Shown piece by piece: positions 20,715-33,110 of a DNA stretch of 64,000 nucleotides. The translations under genes were made by a program, and so were the position numbers. This DNA comes from Trichostrongylus colubriformis. Its lineage: Eukaryota > Nematoda > Chromadorea > Rhabditida > Trichostrongylidae. Where the stretch lies: assembly GCA_963978905.1 (NCBI GenBank), contig OZ022257.1, positions 35,865,919 through 35,929,918 of the forward strand, given 5' to 3'. Every line of letters starts with the position of its first letter. The stretch's first letter is position 1. The notes below the pieces were generated by a model. It saw only the letters and a list, made by a program, of their open reading frames with translations. It was not told the DNA's origin and searched no databases.

Positions 20715-21802
20715 AGGTCTAGAATCTGTAATGGTGGTATTATAGTAGTGCAGCAGTCGCATAAGGATGGGTAGTATACAATTAACAATCACAGCTTCGA
20801 TCTACAATGGTTAAGGCTGACAATTGGCATGAAATAGGGTACGCATTGAGTTACACTATTCAGAAGGCTCCTGAGAAATGTGGAACATACAGTGCCATGG
20901 GAAGACCATTCTGTGGTGTATTGTGACTGTTTACCAAATGTAGATCCGTTTCAACACTCGAAAAAACCCGCGTAGCTGCACGACAAGCAACAAAATCACA
21001 GAATGTAGTGCTGCCGATAAACTAGTTCCCGTCATTCAGGGGATCGGAAGGACAAGTTACTGATAATGTCTGCTGTCGCTAGTGAATAGATAGAAGGAGG
21101 TGTTGACATTAAAGAAGGCTAAGAGCAGCGAGTAACAATAAAAAAACCCATTCATACGTATAGTGGACGTTCGGTAGCACGTGCCGAAAACTAACAAGAC
21201 AACCTATATTGCTTTTCAGGTGGCGAGCCTTCTACCAAGGTGGTAATCGAACACATTGTTTTTAGCAAATTTTCTCTTATAGAGTTATCATCATACATAG
21301 TGCTGCTGAAAAACACCTGCTTGAGTCGTAATGACGCAGTTTAGATCCACACGATTCCGAAAAGGTAGAGAGGGTGGAAAGATCAAAGGGTGATATTATG
21401 GCTTTGATTATGTTACAGTTTCACTGCGACGGTATCAGAATGTGCCAGAAGGATAGGAAAAACAAAAAACTAATGGATAATAATTTGATCCGAGTGGCTC
21501 ACCAACTTTTTAAACCAAGTTAATTCTGCCATCAAGAGATTGAAGTCGAGATTAGTTCCCAGTATCTCGGTTACAGGCTTCAAATTCACTCATTTCAAAG
21601 GTCAATGGTGCTACACTTGACGATTCTTCTACAAGTCGCCCACAAACAATGCAGTTTTTCAGTGGCTGCCAAAATTTTCAAAGCATGATTGAACCATTTG
21701 AACGAATGAACGTTGAAGCCATGGGTAGGGGCCATAATGCTTTCCGTATCCATTCCACGTTTTTTCACGAGTCTCTAGGGGGTGCCAATGCAGCCCATTC
21801 TA
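20715..21802. other. unassigned sequence
   Basis: Upstream of the glycosyltransferase start, so its promoter should be here. No gene was recognised. The 62-codon frame ending at 21837 runs into the mariner TIR. Confidence 0.35.
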
Positions 21803-22690
21803 TTAGGTTCATTCATAATAAATCGGACAAATGGTAGTGATGATTTCTAGAGATCATAACTCAGCCACGAGTTAACAAAAATGGACGCGCGAGGTACCGT
21901 TGGAATGAGTATGAGAAGCTCTTCAAAGTACCGCAAAATAATCACTCCAAAGTAGTTTCATTCCGCCACCATGCCGCACGATTTCAAGCCGTCCAGAGAC
22001 CACATCCGCAACGTCATACTATTTCTATCGCTATCTGGCCAGGAACCCGCGGATATCGGCAGACGTCTGAAGGAAGTTCACAAGGAGTATGCCCCCACCA
22101 GAAGTACAGTGTACTTGTGGCATTCGAAGTTTGCGTCAGGCGACTATTCCATCGAAGACGAAAACCGCGGTTGGTGGAGCGTACACGGCGTAGAGTACTG
22201 ATAGCTGCTCGATGAAGGTACAACAGTATTCGCCGACGTCTACGTTCGTCAACTACGAGAATTGAAGGCAAATGTCCAAATTTTGCTACGGCGACGGTCA
22301 CATGTCTACTTCCAGCACGACAACGCGAGACCGCACATTGCAAGATCGACCAAGGCCGAGCTGCTGTCGTACAGTTGGACCGTGCTTCCACACCCACTGT
22401 ACTCCCCAGACCTGGCCCCTTCAGATTTCCACCTTTTCTCCCACAGCCAACGCCACCTGGACGGCCAAGACTTCAAAACTCGCGACGATGTCAAGAAGGC
22501 ACTCGAGAACTTCTTCGAGGTCCAGCCCCCGGCCTTCTGGAGCAAGGGCATCCATGATCTGCCTAACCCGTGGCAGAAGGTCATCGATAAAGATGGAGCA
22601 TATTTCAAGTGAATCCCAGTTGTCGTTAAAAAGTTGTACGACAATGATTAAAATTTGCCAATTTGTCCGATTTATTATGAATCAACCTAA
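21803..22690 (+). mobile_element. mariner family 2, copy A, central deletion
   Basis: The TIRs ttaggttcattcataataaa and tttattatgaatcaacctaa are flanked by TA (21801-21802, 22691-22692). The transposase start at 21971 gives MPHDFKPSRDHIRNVI and a helix-turn-helix part to KFASGDYSIEDENR. Then comes a junction, a stop at 22199, and the C-terminal part with HDNARPHIA and YSPDLAPSDFHLF. The first catalytic Asp region is missing. It shares this deletion with 46680-47578. Confidence 0.95.
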
Positions 22691-22773
22691 TACAGTTGTC
22701 TTCCTTATGGGTACTGGGGCACGCACCCAGCGAAGCGTACTCAAATGTTCGCAAAACCACAAGATAATAATTC

Positions 22774-22922
22774 TACAACTGTGATAAAAACATGGATCTA
22801 CAACTGTGATAAAAACATGGATTCCGTGGCCATAAAATTTTCTCTCTTAAGAGTTGCTTGAGCACTAGAAAACATGGATTCTTTGGCCACAGAATTTTCT
22901 CTCTTAAGAGTTACTCGAGCAC
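22774..22922 (+). repeat. local tandem duplications
   Basis: The unit ctacaactgtgataaaaaca is repeated in tandem, followed by a second duplicated block of about 50 bp (aacatggattc ... ctcttaagagtt). Confidence 0.8.
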
Positions 22923-23837
22923 CCTTTTGTCAAACCCCTCAACTTGCAGCACACATTCCATGTACCAATTGCTATGTATGTATTGATGAGCTGGAACCTA
23001 TATCTGCAGGAATGCCACAAAAGTGCAACAAAATACTCCAGATCAGGTGGACGATCCCGAGACGTGTGAACTTCAGCTACAGGTACTTTCACCGCCGTCT
23101 TCACTCGACCGATGGTGATACAAGAAATAGTTAGTTGTCACGCTAGATTACACTCCGCTGTGGCTTGTTTTGTATAGTTTTGGTGGGGCTGGTCTTGTTA
23201 GAATGTTGTTGAAGATTATCGATGAATGAATTCTATCGCAGTGGATATGGTATCGAATCAACCCACTGATACTCAGCATAGTTGCTAACTTTTCATATCG
23301 GACTTTTTGACATACTTTTCATATTTTTTCATATACCATTCCGTCAAAAGCAGCATCGAAAGCGGCTGAAGCACTACTGAAAAAAATGGTTTGTCGTAGG
23401 AGAAGGTGAGCATATGTGCATTCCGTCACACCAAGGAGATGAATTCGTTGCAAGAACGTAGCTCGCTTATAAGGCCCAGGTTCAATCAGGCGATCTTACA
23501 GATGTTGTATAAAAAGGTAGGTGTGCCTACAAAGTGAGATAGCCCCTCTATTCTGTGTGTTCCTTCTATCACATGACCACGTGTAATCCGTGACCACTGC
23601 ATGCAGAAGGTAGCTGTTGCCACAATAATGGCTAGCGAGCAGAGGGATGGAAAACAGCGGAAAATGAAAGTTGCTAATGATTGGGACAAGCAAATATACC
23701 TGAAGACGCCCATGACGTCTCGTCGTGCATACATGAAGGCTTCAAGGGAGGAACAATCATCTCGACAACCAAAGTTCCCTAGGAAAGGTCATAGCGTGTG
23801 ACACAAGATAAGAAATGGACAAGGTGATGTTTCAGTA
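22923..23837. other. unassigned sequence
   Basis: No gene or repeat family recognised. Confidence 0.35.
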
Positions 23838-23839
23838 TA

Positions 23840-24578
23840 CAGGGGGTGCCAAAAAAAGTAATTTTGCCCACGGCTCACATCTGCCAATTATACAAAACAT
23901 AGGGAAACGAAAGAAATAAAAGTATTGGGGCAAAATATTCCCGAAATGCTCCTCTAAAATCAGGAACCAGCTGTGGCTCCCTACGTTCACCTTTATAAAA
24001 ATACAGAGCTTTCATTCGGCGCAGTCGGGCTTCGGAGTACCTACACTATCAAGGTCGCTTAAAACGGTGAAGCCAAGCTCCGTGGTAGGTCTTTTGTGGG
24101 AAGCTTCCTGAGGATTGCCCCTTCGGTTCGTGGAAGTCACAGAGCCTCAGCTGCTTGGACAAGGCTGTTATGATTCGAAGTATCATTTCCACGCCACAAA
24201 TCCCCCTCCGGAGGGGTTTCAGTGGTAAGGGCACGTTTTGGCTCTTGAAAACGAAGAGCGCTCTAAACCCGAAAAAAATGGAGTGTTGAAGAACACCACC
24301 CAGTATGAATCCCCTTAGGTACCCAGAGTGAACGGACCTCAGCAAGGTTGTGAACAAGAGCGACGAAATTTTGGATTTTGCCCACTTGAGGTGACACATC
24401 TTGTTCACTCTTTCCTCGCTCCCGTTCCTGCTCGTGCAGAAGGCTGCCACGGAGTATAGTGATAGAGTGAGGTCTGCTTTTGAATCTGGGTATGAAAATA
24501 CCTCGACAGAATTCGCTGTAGTTCGAGTTAAGCGGGGTTGAAAGTGGTGGAGACAAAACTACTTTTTTGGCACCCCTG
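23840..24578. mobile_element. TIR DNA transposon (cagggggtgcc ends)
   Basis: The ends cagggggtgccaaaaaaagt and acttttttggcacccctg are inverted and flanked by TA (23838-23839, 24579-24580), as in Tc1/mariner-type elements. The interior has no transposase motif that I recognise, although a 133-codon frame lies on the minus strand (24049-24450). Confidence 0.8.
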
Positions 24579-24580
24579 TA

Positions 24581-26054
24581 TTGATCACAATAAGTCAGCC
24601 TCTTAATCTGCGGGAAAATTCGACCGTGGACTATTTGACCATAGGTGCTTTCACTGGGCGCACAGGTAACACTACCAGCGCTTACCCTGTGGATGTTCGA
24701 AGAAAGTTGCGGTCTTGTTTCAACGGACCATTATCACGTTAGTTTTAGAGTAACAGTGTCAAGGAATGAATGCAGTGAGTAGGAATTTCGCATGAAAAAG
24801 TCGCAGTATCTGACAGTGAACGGTATTGTTTCAAATACGCTGTCACCTTTATTCGGAAACCATTCACATGCTGTTAAGTACGAGGCTCGAACACCCAGCA
24901 TTATTTCCATGGCCGGTTTAAAACATGATGGCGCATATATTACCACGGCTTTGTGAATGCTAAAACAAGTCAGTGCCACGACAACAGAGGCCCTTCAGTA
25001 AGTGATTCTTGCACTCCCTCTCACTCAGGTGGCGTCCATACAGAAGTAGACTACGGGAGCAACACACCCATGTAGGCATATAAGGACTGGAAGCGAGTGG
25101 CTCGGAAAGTTCTAGACGTAAACATTGTTTGGAAACCATAATAGTGTGGTTAAATTAGATGTTATTCGAGTTGTTGAGACTGACAGTAATCTGCTGGAGC
25201 GACCTACAACCCGGCGATACTCATTTATTACTCTCCAGCCCTTATAATGACGGAGATTAATAGAAGTGGACAGCTATGGCTGAAGTCTGCGCCGAGCTTG
25301 TGCGTTTTATCAGAACAACAGATAGTCTTTCGGAGCCGTGGTCAGAGATCACTACAATGAAGTAATGGAATCATCGCCTCGCACGCATCCCGCCTCCTGC
25401 CTTAGAGCCAAACAGCGCTCAAGGAAATCTTTTCACAGTACACTCGACATAGTGCTATTATTGGAGCAGCTCAGAGGATGATCAAGTCATGCACTGCTAC
25501 GGAGCACGACTTAATGTTAAGCTAGCCGATGAGCTGCATGTCCACCCGTTAATCTCATAGAGAAGGGGTGTGTTGCAAGTATTCCGGTGATTGGTGTGGG
25601 GTCAGGTCACTCATGAGTGGGTTACTTCAACAGACAATTGATATACTAGCAATGTCAAGAACTTGGCTATGTAGCTGATCTACTCATGTAAGGTAAGGGT
25701 CAAAGAATCAAGGCAGCTATTCGTGAAATTAATGTTCGATATTTGTCGCTGCAATGAGGAAGCTAGAGTACCTTCCATTAAAGGCACACCACGCGATAAA
25801 TTGTGAGAGCTATCGCGCGTATCACAGGACGTAAAGACCCTGCTCTACCCACCTGTCAAAAAAATGAGCCAAAATCTCCTCACAACCACCAAAAATAGAA
25901 CTCTCTGTATTCAGTCCCCGTGCGAGTATTGGAAATTATAGAAGAGCTTTTGCTCGATGATATCGCGCAAAATGGTATGATATCACCTGTTCTTTCCTGT
26001 GGAAGCTGCCCTCACTATTAAAATCATTGCCTTATCTTGTCTTATCGCAAGTTT
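24581..26054. other. unassigned sequence
   Basis: No coding or repeat signal recognised over about 1.5 kb. A short block near 25560-25615 (gtgttgcaagtattccg) recurs near 44570. Confidence 0.35.
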
Positions 26055-26270
26055 CCTTCTCCACGTAAGAGCCACGTTGGAAATTTGTTCGTCGAAGGCC
26101 AGGTGTGATTCGGCCCGATGGGCTCAACTCGGCTCGGGTAGAGCGCGCCTATCGCCGCGAGGATGCACGATCAAGCCGCAACAAGGGTGCAGTCTTAGTA
26201 CCTATATAGGGAGCTAGTTGCCCCAAGAAAGTAAGCCACTAATGTGATTATCGCGTGGTGTGCCTTTAAA
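26055..26270 (+). repeat. SINE-like family Y, copy 2
   Basis: Related to 6225-6420 and 34262-34467. It ends gattatcgcgtggtgtgcct followed by ttaaa, the best-preserved part of the family. Confidence 0.55.
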
Positions 26271-26664
26271 GCCAATTTCTAACTGAAACAGATATGATCC
26301 ATGATGAAGGTGGAAGCTTGTGACTGTAACAGTCCATAATACAATGTAACAAAAATTTTAATTTCGCCGTTTCTATGGTAAATAACCCTCCACACAACAC
26401 TGGTGAACTGACCTCGTGGACCACTGGTGGGAACACTTGCACGCCACCCCATAGAGAAGACATGTCGCGAAAGGCGAAGACCGCTTCTTAGTTTACTGGA
26501 TTCGGAGGATCCGTGGGTTTGACCGCTGACTCGCCATGTTGTTCAAGTTCCGTTATCGCACGACATTGTGCGCTAGCTGCACATTGCGGTACCATCACGG
26601 CCCTTCCCGGGTACTTCGCTCGCCTAGACTTCAGAGTCGGGACGACTCTACACACTTGACGGGC

Positions 26665-26796
26665 ATGTTACTGGGATACTTTTCGTTATTATTTGTTTTT
26701 TCTAGCTTTGAAGAAGCCGCTCTCATCAGAGAAGAGAAGAGGTCAATGGATGATTTCTATCACGATGGATATGGCATCAAACGAGAACAATTATAA
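26665..26796 (+). CDS. putative neuropeptide-type precursor, 43 residues
   Basis: ATG at 26665 opens a short frame. Residues 1-18 form a plausible signal peptide (MLLGYFSLLFVFSSFEEA). ALIREE, a KR site, the 12-residue peptide SMDDFYHDGYGI, a second KR and EQL follow. A peptide bounded by two KR sites after a signal peptide is the plan of nematode neuropeptide precursors. The D-x-F/L...G-[FY]-G pattern recalls orcokinin-like NLPs, but that resemblance is weak. Caution: ttttttctag at 26696-26705 is also a good splice acceptor, so this could be the last exon of a longer gene. An overlapping frame through 27088 is open too, without such features. Confidence 0.5.
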   Translation: MLLGYFSLLFVFSSFEEAALIREEKRSMDDFYHDGYGIKREQL

Positions 26797-28225
26797 AGTA
26801 CCAGCTAACCATATTTTTGCTCCGTCGACAACAACAGGCCAAATCAAGATTTTGAGAGCAGATCACAGCGACCTAGTAGATAAAAACGATACAAAAGCGC
26901 GCCAAAGCATGAATTCAGCTCATCACATTACTCAAATTCACGACAATCTTCACTCAAATTTTTCCTGCTCTCTATTATGTGAAATAATCAAGTCATGCAT
27001 AGCTCAGAAGTTTTGTATGATAACACCGTCGCCACGCGACGCCAGCAATGTGCAGCACAAAATATTTAGTGGTACTAGAAAGCATTAGTTACCAATGAAT
27101 GGAATTCCTTGACACGTTCTGTACATACCACAACACAAAGGCACATGTTGTAAATGAACTGGGAAAATGGTTTAAGTGGGTTTGTCGTTCTCTACTGGCC
27201 ACTATATCCATCTACTTCCGCATTGATTTTTCGAGAACCACAATGATCGTGCACCATCAGAATGCACCTTCAACGATATACTGCTTCGAAAGAGCCCCTT
27301 TTTTTAGCTCTTAGCACCCAGGTATGTAATGGTGAAATACATACCTGAAAATGGTGCAGATACCGCATTGGATTTATTGGGTTGTAAAGAGCAAACGTCT
27401 CTTGAGAGTTGGTGAAAACGCACATTACCACAAGTTGATATGAATCCAAATCTGTGCGTGAGGTATAGATGTACAGGCCGCCTGATCCTTTCACTTCTGA
27501 CTGTTATACAGTCACGAAATGATTCTCGCAAGACCCATCAGGATTCATTCCAAATTCATCACTCCCCCAAAAAATTATGGTTGAAAAAAAGCAGGTAATC
27601 GGCAACGACCCAATCTTCCCGTTTGTCCATATTTCCACGATTTGTCGTGGAAATGTGGACAAACTATGCGCAGTAGTGAAGAACAGTGAAACCAAGCCAC
27701 TGGTTATGGTGGAAATGATTTAAAGGCACAGTTAACGATAATATGAGTACGTTGGTTCCATCAGCGAGTAGATAGCCCCTTCCACGAGGGCAAAGCGTGT
27801 GCCATCATCACGGCGCGAGGGTGGGAGCTTAACGCATAAGAAACATGTAGATAAGATGACGGCCACCGCCTCAAGATGGCCCATACCCATCTTCGATTCA
27901 ACCAGCTGGTAAGCGGTGGCTTTTACGTGAATGAGAGGCATGATATCAACTGCGATAAGAAATGATAGGAGATACTCTTATTGTAAAATCAACCTTATCG
28001 GATATTATCACGTAAAAACTTGTCCAAATATTGCATGCTTTTAAGCTGCAAACGTCGAATCCAAAGGTCGGAAACACTTCATTTTCAAGGTTTCCGAAAA
28101 GTTTCCTCGTTTTTTCTCCACCCTTGTGTTCTTTAGCACTCCCTGAGTCTTTATGGAGCGCGACGGGGCAAGAAAATTATCGTGAATTGTGCCTTTAAAG
28201 CTGAAGAACACAAATTAGTAGATTG
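26797..28225. other. unassigned sequence
   Basis: Several open frames of 60-130 codons overlap on both strands, but none shows a motif or a consistent splice context. Confidence 0.35.
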
Positions 28226-28591
28226 AAAAGTCTTATAGGACTTTTCAAAAAACATCAATAACTCTTGTTCACTTCGTAACAGATCTAGGCGGTTCAAGAA
28301 AGTGGTAGAACAATCTCAATGCTTTCCAGCAAATTATATATTGACCCGCCAAATTCCGCGGAGAAAGCTACAATGCCCGTTGTCGACACCCACCACAAAC
28401 GCGGTGTCATCTACAGAGTGGTTTTGCGGCACCTAAGCGACAGAAGCTTGCGACTCCATCAACGCTGCATTGGGCAAGGGAAGTGTGAGCTACGAGACCG
28501 TGCGCCGCCGGCTCATTAGCTTCAGCAACGGCGAGATTGAAATGGAAGACAATCGACTGGGGCTGTGCTGCTTCTAGGACGCGGAAAAAAT
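28226..28591 (+). mobile_element. mariner family 1, copy C, fragment
   Basis: Begins with an eroded TIR (aaaagtcttataggactttt). It covers the transposase start (MPVVDTH) and the helix-turn-helix, and crosses the same deletion junction as copies A and B (gaagacaatcg|actggggctg). It ends at about 28591 with no right TIR. Confidence 0.85.
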
Positions 28592-30894
28592 AAAAATCAG
28601 GTCTATCTGAGGTCTGCTTCTCATGTTATTACTGTGAGAATGAAAACGCTTTTCGTCGTCGCATTAGTGTAAGTGCATAAGGATCAAACATGGGAGAAAC
28701 TGTGAGGTCAATCGATGTACTGAAGGTATGTAGGTACACCGTTGGTGGAATCTACAACGGAATTGCGTGATGACACTGATGCGATATAAAGTTCATGAGT
28801 GGCTCATGAAACGAAAAACCTCAACGAATACGGTACGGGGTTTTTTTCGGACAGATTTTGAAGACTAGCGGAACAGAAAGTGTGTTGGTAAAAAATTGCT
28901 TCTGACCATATGCATGAATTCACATCCACCCTACGTATAGTAAGATACTATGTATTCAAACCTATAATCGCTCCTACCAGAAACAAGTAGAGCTTGCCTT
29001 TCGACCAGTGAATCCTTTCCGCACTCTGTCGCATGATTTTAAAAGTTCTAAGGGAGGAGTTGATTGATAACATAGCCAGCGCATCTTAACCCCTAAACTC
29101 CGTCGAGGTTTTTGAAAGCAAAATTTCATGACAAAGTCATTGCATACAAAGAAAACAACGAATTGTGCTGAGCTTATGAGATAAAGGCTCGATACAAATC
29201 GGTGCCTAACTTCTACGAGATTAAATTGGCGAAGGTGGCATCACACTTGCACATGTGGCAGCGACATACCGCGGATATAGGATCCTCTGTAACAGCGTCA
29301 ACAATCAACAGGTTTAACAACGACCTGCACTTTTCGGGCTTTTTCCTATGACAACCATTGTTCGCGTCGCAGGTAGGTACGTTCATTCTTGTAGGGACAT
29401 GGCTTGATTCCGATTAAGACCGACCGGTTTCTTAGAGTGGGTTTTTGGACCAGTGCAATTTCATCCAATTATACGGTGGTTACCCATCGAACTCCACTTC
29501 TTAGAGACGTACATAGCAGTGCGTCCAGGTTAATGGCAATTCGTGAAACGTTGGAAACACTTCTTTTACGTTGCTTCGATCTTTGTGCTGTACCATTGCC
29601 GTCATTACTCGGAATTTCCTTTATTCGTCCAGTCCTTCAGCAGACCGCGCATAAAGAAGCTTTTTACCATACCCATAACATGTGAAGTGCATTGAATTTG
29701 TGGGCTCGCACTCGAGAAAGAAGATCCTGAAAAAGTTGCTTGCGAACGAATGCGCATGACACACATACAGTTCGCGGCAGCTGGTTGCATGATCGTCGAT
29801 GCTTTTTGCACGAAACGTGACTGTCGCCAAGATGTTGGAAATTGATGGACGTGGCCTCAATGGGAGCACCACGTAAACTACGGTGTGCAGCAAAAGTATT
29901 GATCGCTTGACGAAGCCTTATCACACAAAGAAGAAGGACATGCTGCTTGCGATCTATAAGTTTTTCATAATATGCCTCCAGAATTCATACACATCTTCGC
30001 CTTAGGCACAATGATGAAGATGGTAAGGAAGGGCGTCTGCCATGGGCCATATTTAATGCCAAGCAAATCGTTCTATACTTTTGTCAGGGTATTCTCACAA
30101 GCAGCGATTGAATCGCAAGTAGTAGCGCAGGCTTTGCACTTCGAAATGCTCAGAACGGAATAGTCAAGCAGCTTAACATTCGGGCATTCTGAAGAGGGTT
30201 GCTGCGAGGCGGGGCGGCGATGTTTGGGAATATTGTACATATATCGTTCGATATGCGAATGAAAACCAACTAGCAGATCTAATTCAGCTAATTCATTGGA
30301 AGTGCGTGCGAGTCCGATGATACCTCACAGCGGATCCAATTCGGATGACTTGAAGCGGGACACAGCCCGACCCACAAGACGGATTAACGGTACCAGTGGT
30401 TTCAAAGTAGCGTTTATGACTTCTCCAACACGAAGCAATGAACACCAAACGACACCGACCCGCTTAATTAGACCGCTCAAGGTGTCTTGAAGGACAAAAC
30501 TGCGCTACTTATCATGACTACATCGATTTCCTAAAGTCTACTCTTACGAATGTTCAGGACGATTTGCACGACAGTCACCTGCTCCCTCGTCAGTAAGGCT
30601 GGAAGAAATTTTATGAACTTCTGGACACATATTTTAGAATGTCTGCTGATTATCTATGCTTCGAGCAAAATCCATATAGATACCTTCTTTCTAGTAAGTA
30701 GGGTACAGCTTTCTCAAGCGGTCAATTTTTTAGTCGCGCACTGTATACAATACATGTATATGTATACTCCCTTGTCCGAATAGTAAAAAAAATTGAAGAG
30801 GATGAAGAGCATCCAAGACCATCGGTTCACTTGGGATAGGCCATCACAGATGTGCAGATTTTTGATTGTACTCTGCCACCTACTCAAATTACTC
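28592..30894. other. unassigned sequence
   Basis: About 2.3 kb without a recognised gene or repeat. The short frames present have no supporting features. Confidence 0.35.
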
Positions 30895-31282
30895 AAAGGA
30901 GTCGTCCACGAAAAGATGAGTCTCTTTGTTTCCCATATATTTATCGTGCATTTGCCTAATAAGGGTTGCATACAGAGTCTCATGCGGAACAGTGAGAATC
31001 CGGATTAGATACAGCTCCCCAAATTCCCGGCCGGGTGGGCGGAGCCTCGAATAAAAGCCTTCTCGTCGTCCACCGCGGTTGGGAACGGAGTGAGACTGTT
31101 TACGAAACTTTCTGTTCTCACAAAGCGTCACCGACCGTTGCGGACCACGGGATGGGCACTTGTTCGGAGGCCCCGCCCACCCAATCAAAACTTCGTGGCG
31201 CTGTTTTTCAGCCGGATTTTTAGTAAATACAACACAGACACACGGTTAGCAGAAAAACCTATTTTCCGTGAACGATTCCTTT
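30895..31282. mobile_element. foldback MITE family M, copy 1
   Basis: The ends aaaggagtcgtccacgaaaa and ttttccgtgaacgattccttt are inverted. The whole 388 bp folds on itself, with inner blocks gggtgggcgg-gcctc and gaggccccgcccaccc. Copies 2 and 3 are at 39646-40057 and 41865-42274. No transposase. Confidence 0.88.
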
Positions 31283-32208
31283 AACCAAATTAGTCTGCGG
31301 CCGACGTCACACTTGTAAAGGTAGGCGCGACCCTGATAACACCTCGCAGTTCGCTACCCATTTCCAGTCTTCACTGTACAGACAATCTCATTTCCATTTC
31401 AAACACCGTTCGCCGCGTGGAGAAGCTCCCATAAAAACGAAGGTCGCCATCGCTACACTACTCATATCTTCGCATCGTACCGTTGAAGACTTACATTCAT
31501 TTTAAGTCCATAGGCTGACATTTTTCGCAGTAATGGTGTGTTTGGGTGGTCCTTATGGAGATACATATGTGATGAAGCAGATGGACTTCTGTCGCACTAC
31601 CGATTACCAGTGAATATCACAGTCATGAGCATTGTATCAAAGCGGATGGAGGCTGAGAGAGGCACACTGAGCCAACGCTTGAATACAATCAAGCTAAAAT
31701 CAGCCACTCAAAATGATGGATGGGAGATAAACCATGAGAACTGACTATGTGAAGAAATTATTCTGAGCCAAGGACGTGCAGTTCAATACTTAGTCTACGA
31801 AAGGAGCCTGTCGATTGGTGAGCCCCCACTATTGGGCCCTTCAATTTCCGACAGAATCATGGTGTTATACAGAAAAGTTCAACATTTATGCTTTTACGGA
31901 GAAGAAAATAACTTGTAAAAAAGAAGGAGAAGAGTTGGAGAGAGGCTGTGGAACTATGTGTGTTTATCATGGAAAGGAAGAAAGTCCATTGTCACCCAAT
32001 GTGGTAGTCTACTCGATTAACTAAACCTGAAAGTGGCCAAAGGGAGGTATAGTGCTCAAATGTTGAACGGAATGTGTCAAGTACACGAAAGCATTCGAAT
32101 ATTCCACGATGTCGAAATGGATTTCGATCACATTTGAATCAATGTGCATCGAAGCCAAAAAGTTCTCCGCAAAACCGTTTCAAAATATTTGTAGTGTTCA
32201 TCATAGCA
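31283..32208. other. unassigned sequence
   Basis: No gene recognised. A short peptide-like frame after a good acceptor at 31525-31533 (ttttcgcag) was considered and not called. Confidence 0.3.
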
Positions 32209-32316
32209 ATTACAAAACCCGCTCCCAAATAGCACTGCCATGAAAGGGAGTGAGCTGTGGCAATTACAAAACCCGTTCTCAGATAGCATTGCCATGAAAG
32301 GGGAGAGCTATGGATC
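32209..32316 (+). repeat. 54-bp tandem duplication
   Basis: Two adjacent units beginning caattacaaaacccg and ending gccatgaaagg...gagct, differing at a few positions. Confidence 0.85.
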
Positions 32317-32816
32317 CATTTTCTGATGTGCAAAATGGTCTGTAGCTAGAAATGAAGGGTATTTCGCATTTCGATCTAGTATAGAACAATGATCAACATG
32401 AAGTCACAACCCATAAATTGTTCCACGGACGTAAAAGGAAATTTTAAATATGCCACATTGTGTGAATATGAGGATACTATTCGTACCTTTCATGGCAAGA
32501 AACGGCAATCGTACCAGATAATGAAAAAAGGGAGGGAGAATACATATTGATTGCAGCTTTGGTTATTCCAGTAGTAGGAAGCGTAGCAGATAAAACTGTC
32601 AGTCGAGATCATATGCTTGGAGTGACATATAGTTATCTATCTATGCAAAAAACAATTGCACTGTACAGAACGTAAAAGACTGAGATTGCACAGAATGTAA
32701 AAGACAGAATGTAGAAGAATCATCGGCACTATTAACCACAGCTACCCCACCATATCTCCAACAGATGTGCTCGAAGAGGTGATTTTTGAATTCCTTTTGG
32801 AGTCTGGCTGCAAAAT

Positions 32817-33110
32817 TCTACCCAGGGGTAATCCGATCAGTAGAACACGGATATGACATTCGTTTGGCTCGAAATCGCTTTGCGCCTGCGCCATAAGCGC
32901 CGGCACCAAATTGAGGTGGATCACCAAACTCGCTCCAAATTTGTCCGAAGGGGTACTGTGACCCGTAGAACACGAATATGACACTCATTCGACCCGAAAC
33001 CGCTTGGCGCCTGCGCCACAGCGCCGCCAGTGATTCACCCCATTTTGGTGCCACGCACCAAGCGGTTTCGGGTCAAATGAGCGTCATACATATTCATGTT
33101 CTACGGGCCG
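32817..33110. repeat. direct-plus-inverted repeat cluster
   Basis: A unit with gtagaacacgaatatgacac, a tcgacccgaaaccgc block and gcgcctgcgcca occurs twice in direct order (from about 32842 and 32965). It occurs once inverted (33057-33108). The block ttcgtgtt-taggggatca is related to ends in the 49851-52000 foldback. Confidence 0.7.

Noticed and set aside
24049..24556. 133- and 97-codon minus-strand frames in the 23.8-kb TIR element as its transposase
   Set aside because: No catalytic motif or helix-turn-helix could be recognised, and the frames overlap each other.
31400..31615. Small secreted peptide gene (KTKVAIATLLISS followed by a spliced exon at 31534)
   Set aside because: The signal-like stretch has ATA in place of ATG and there is no in-phase donor.
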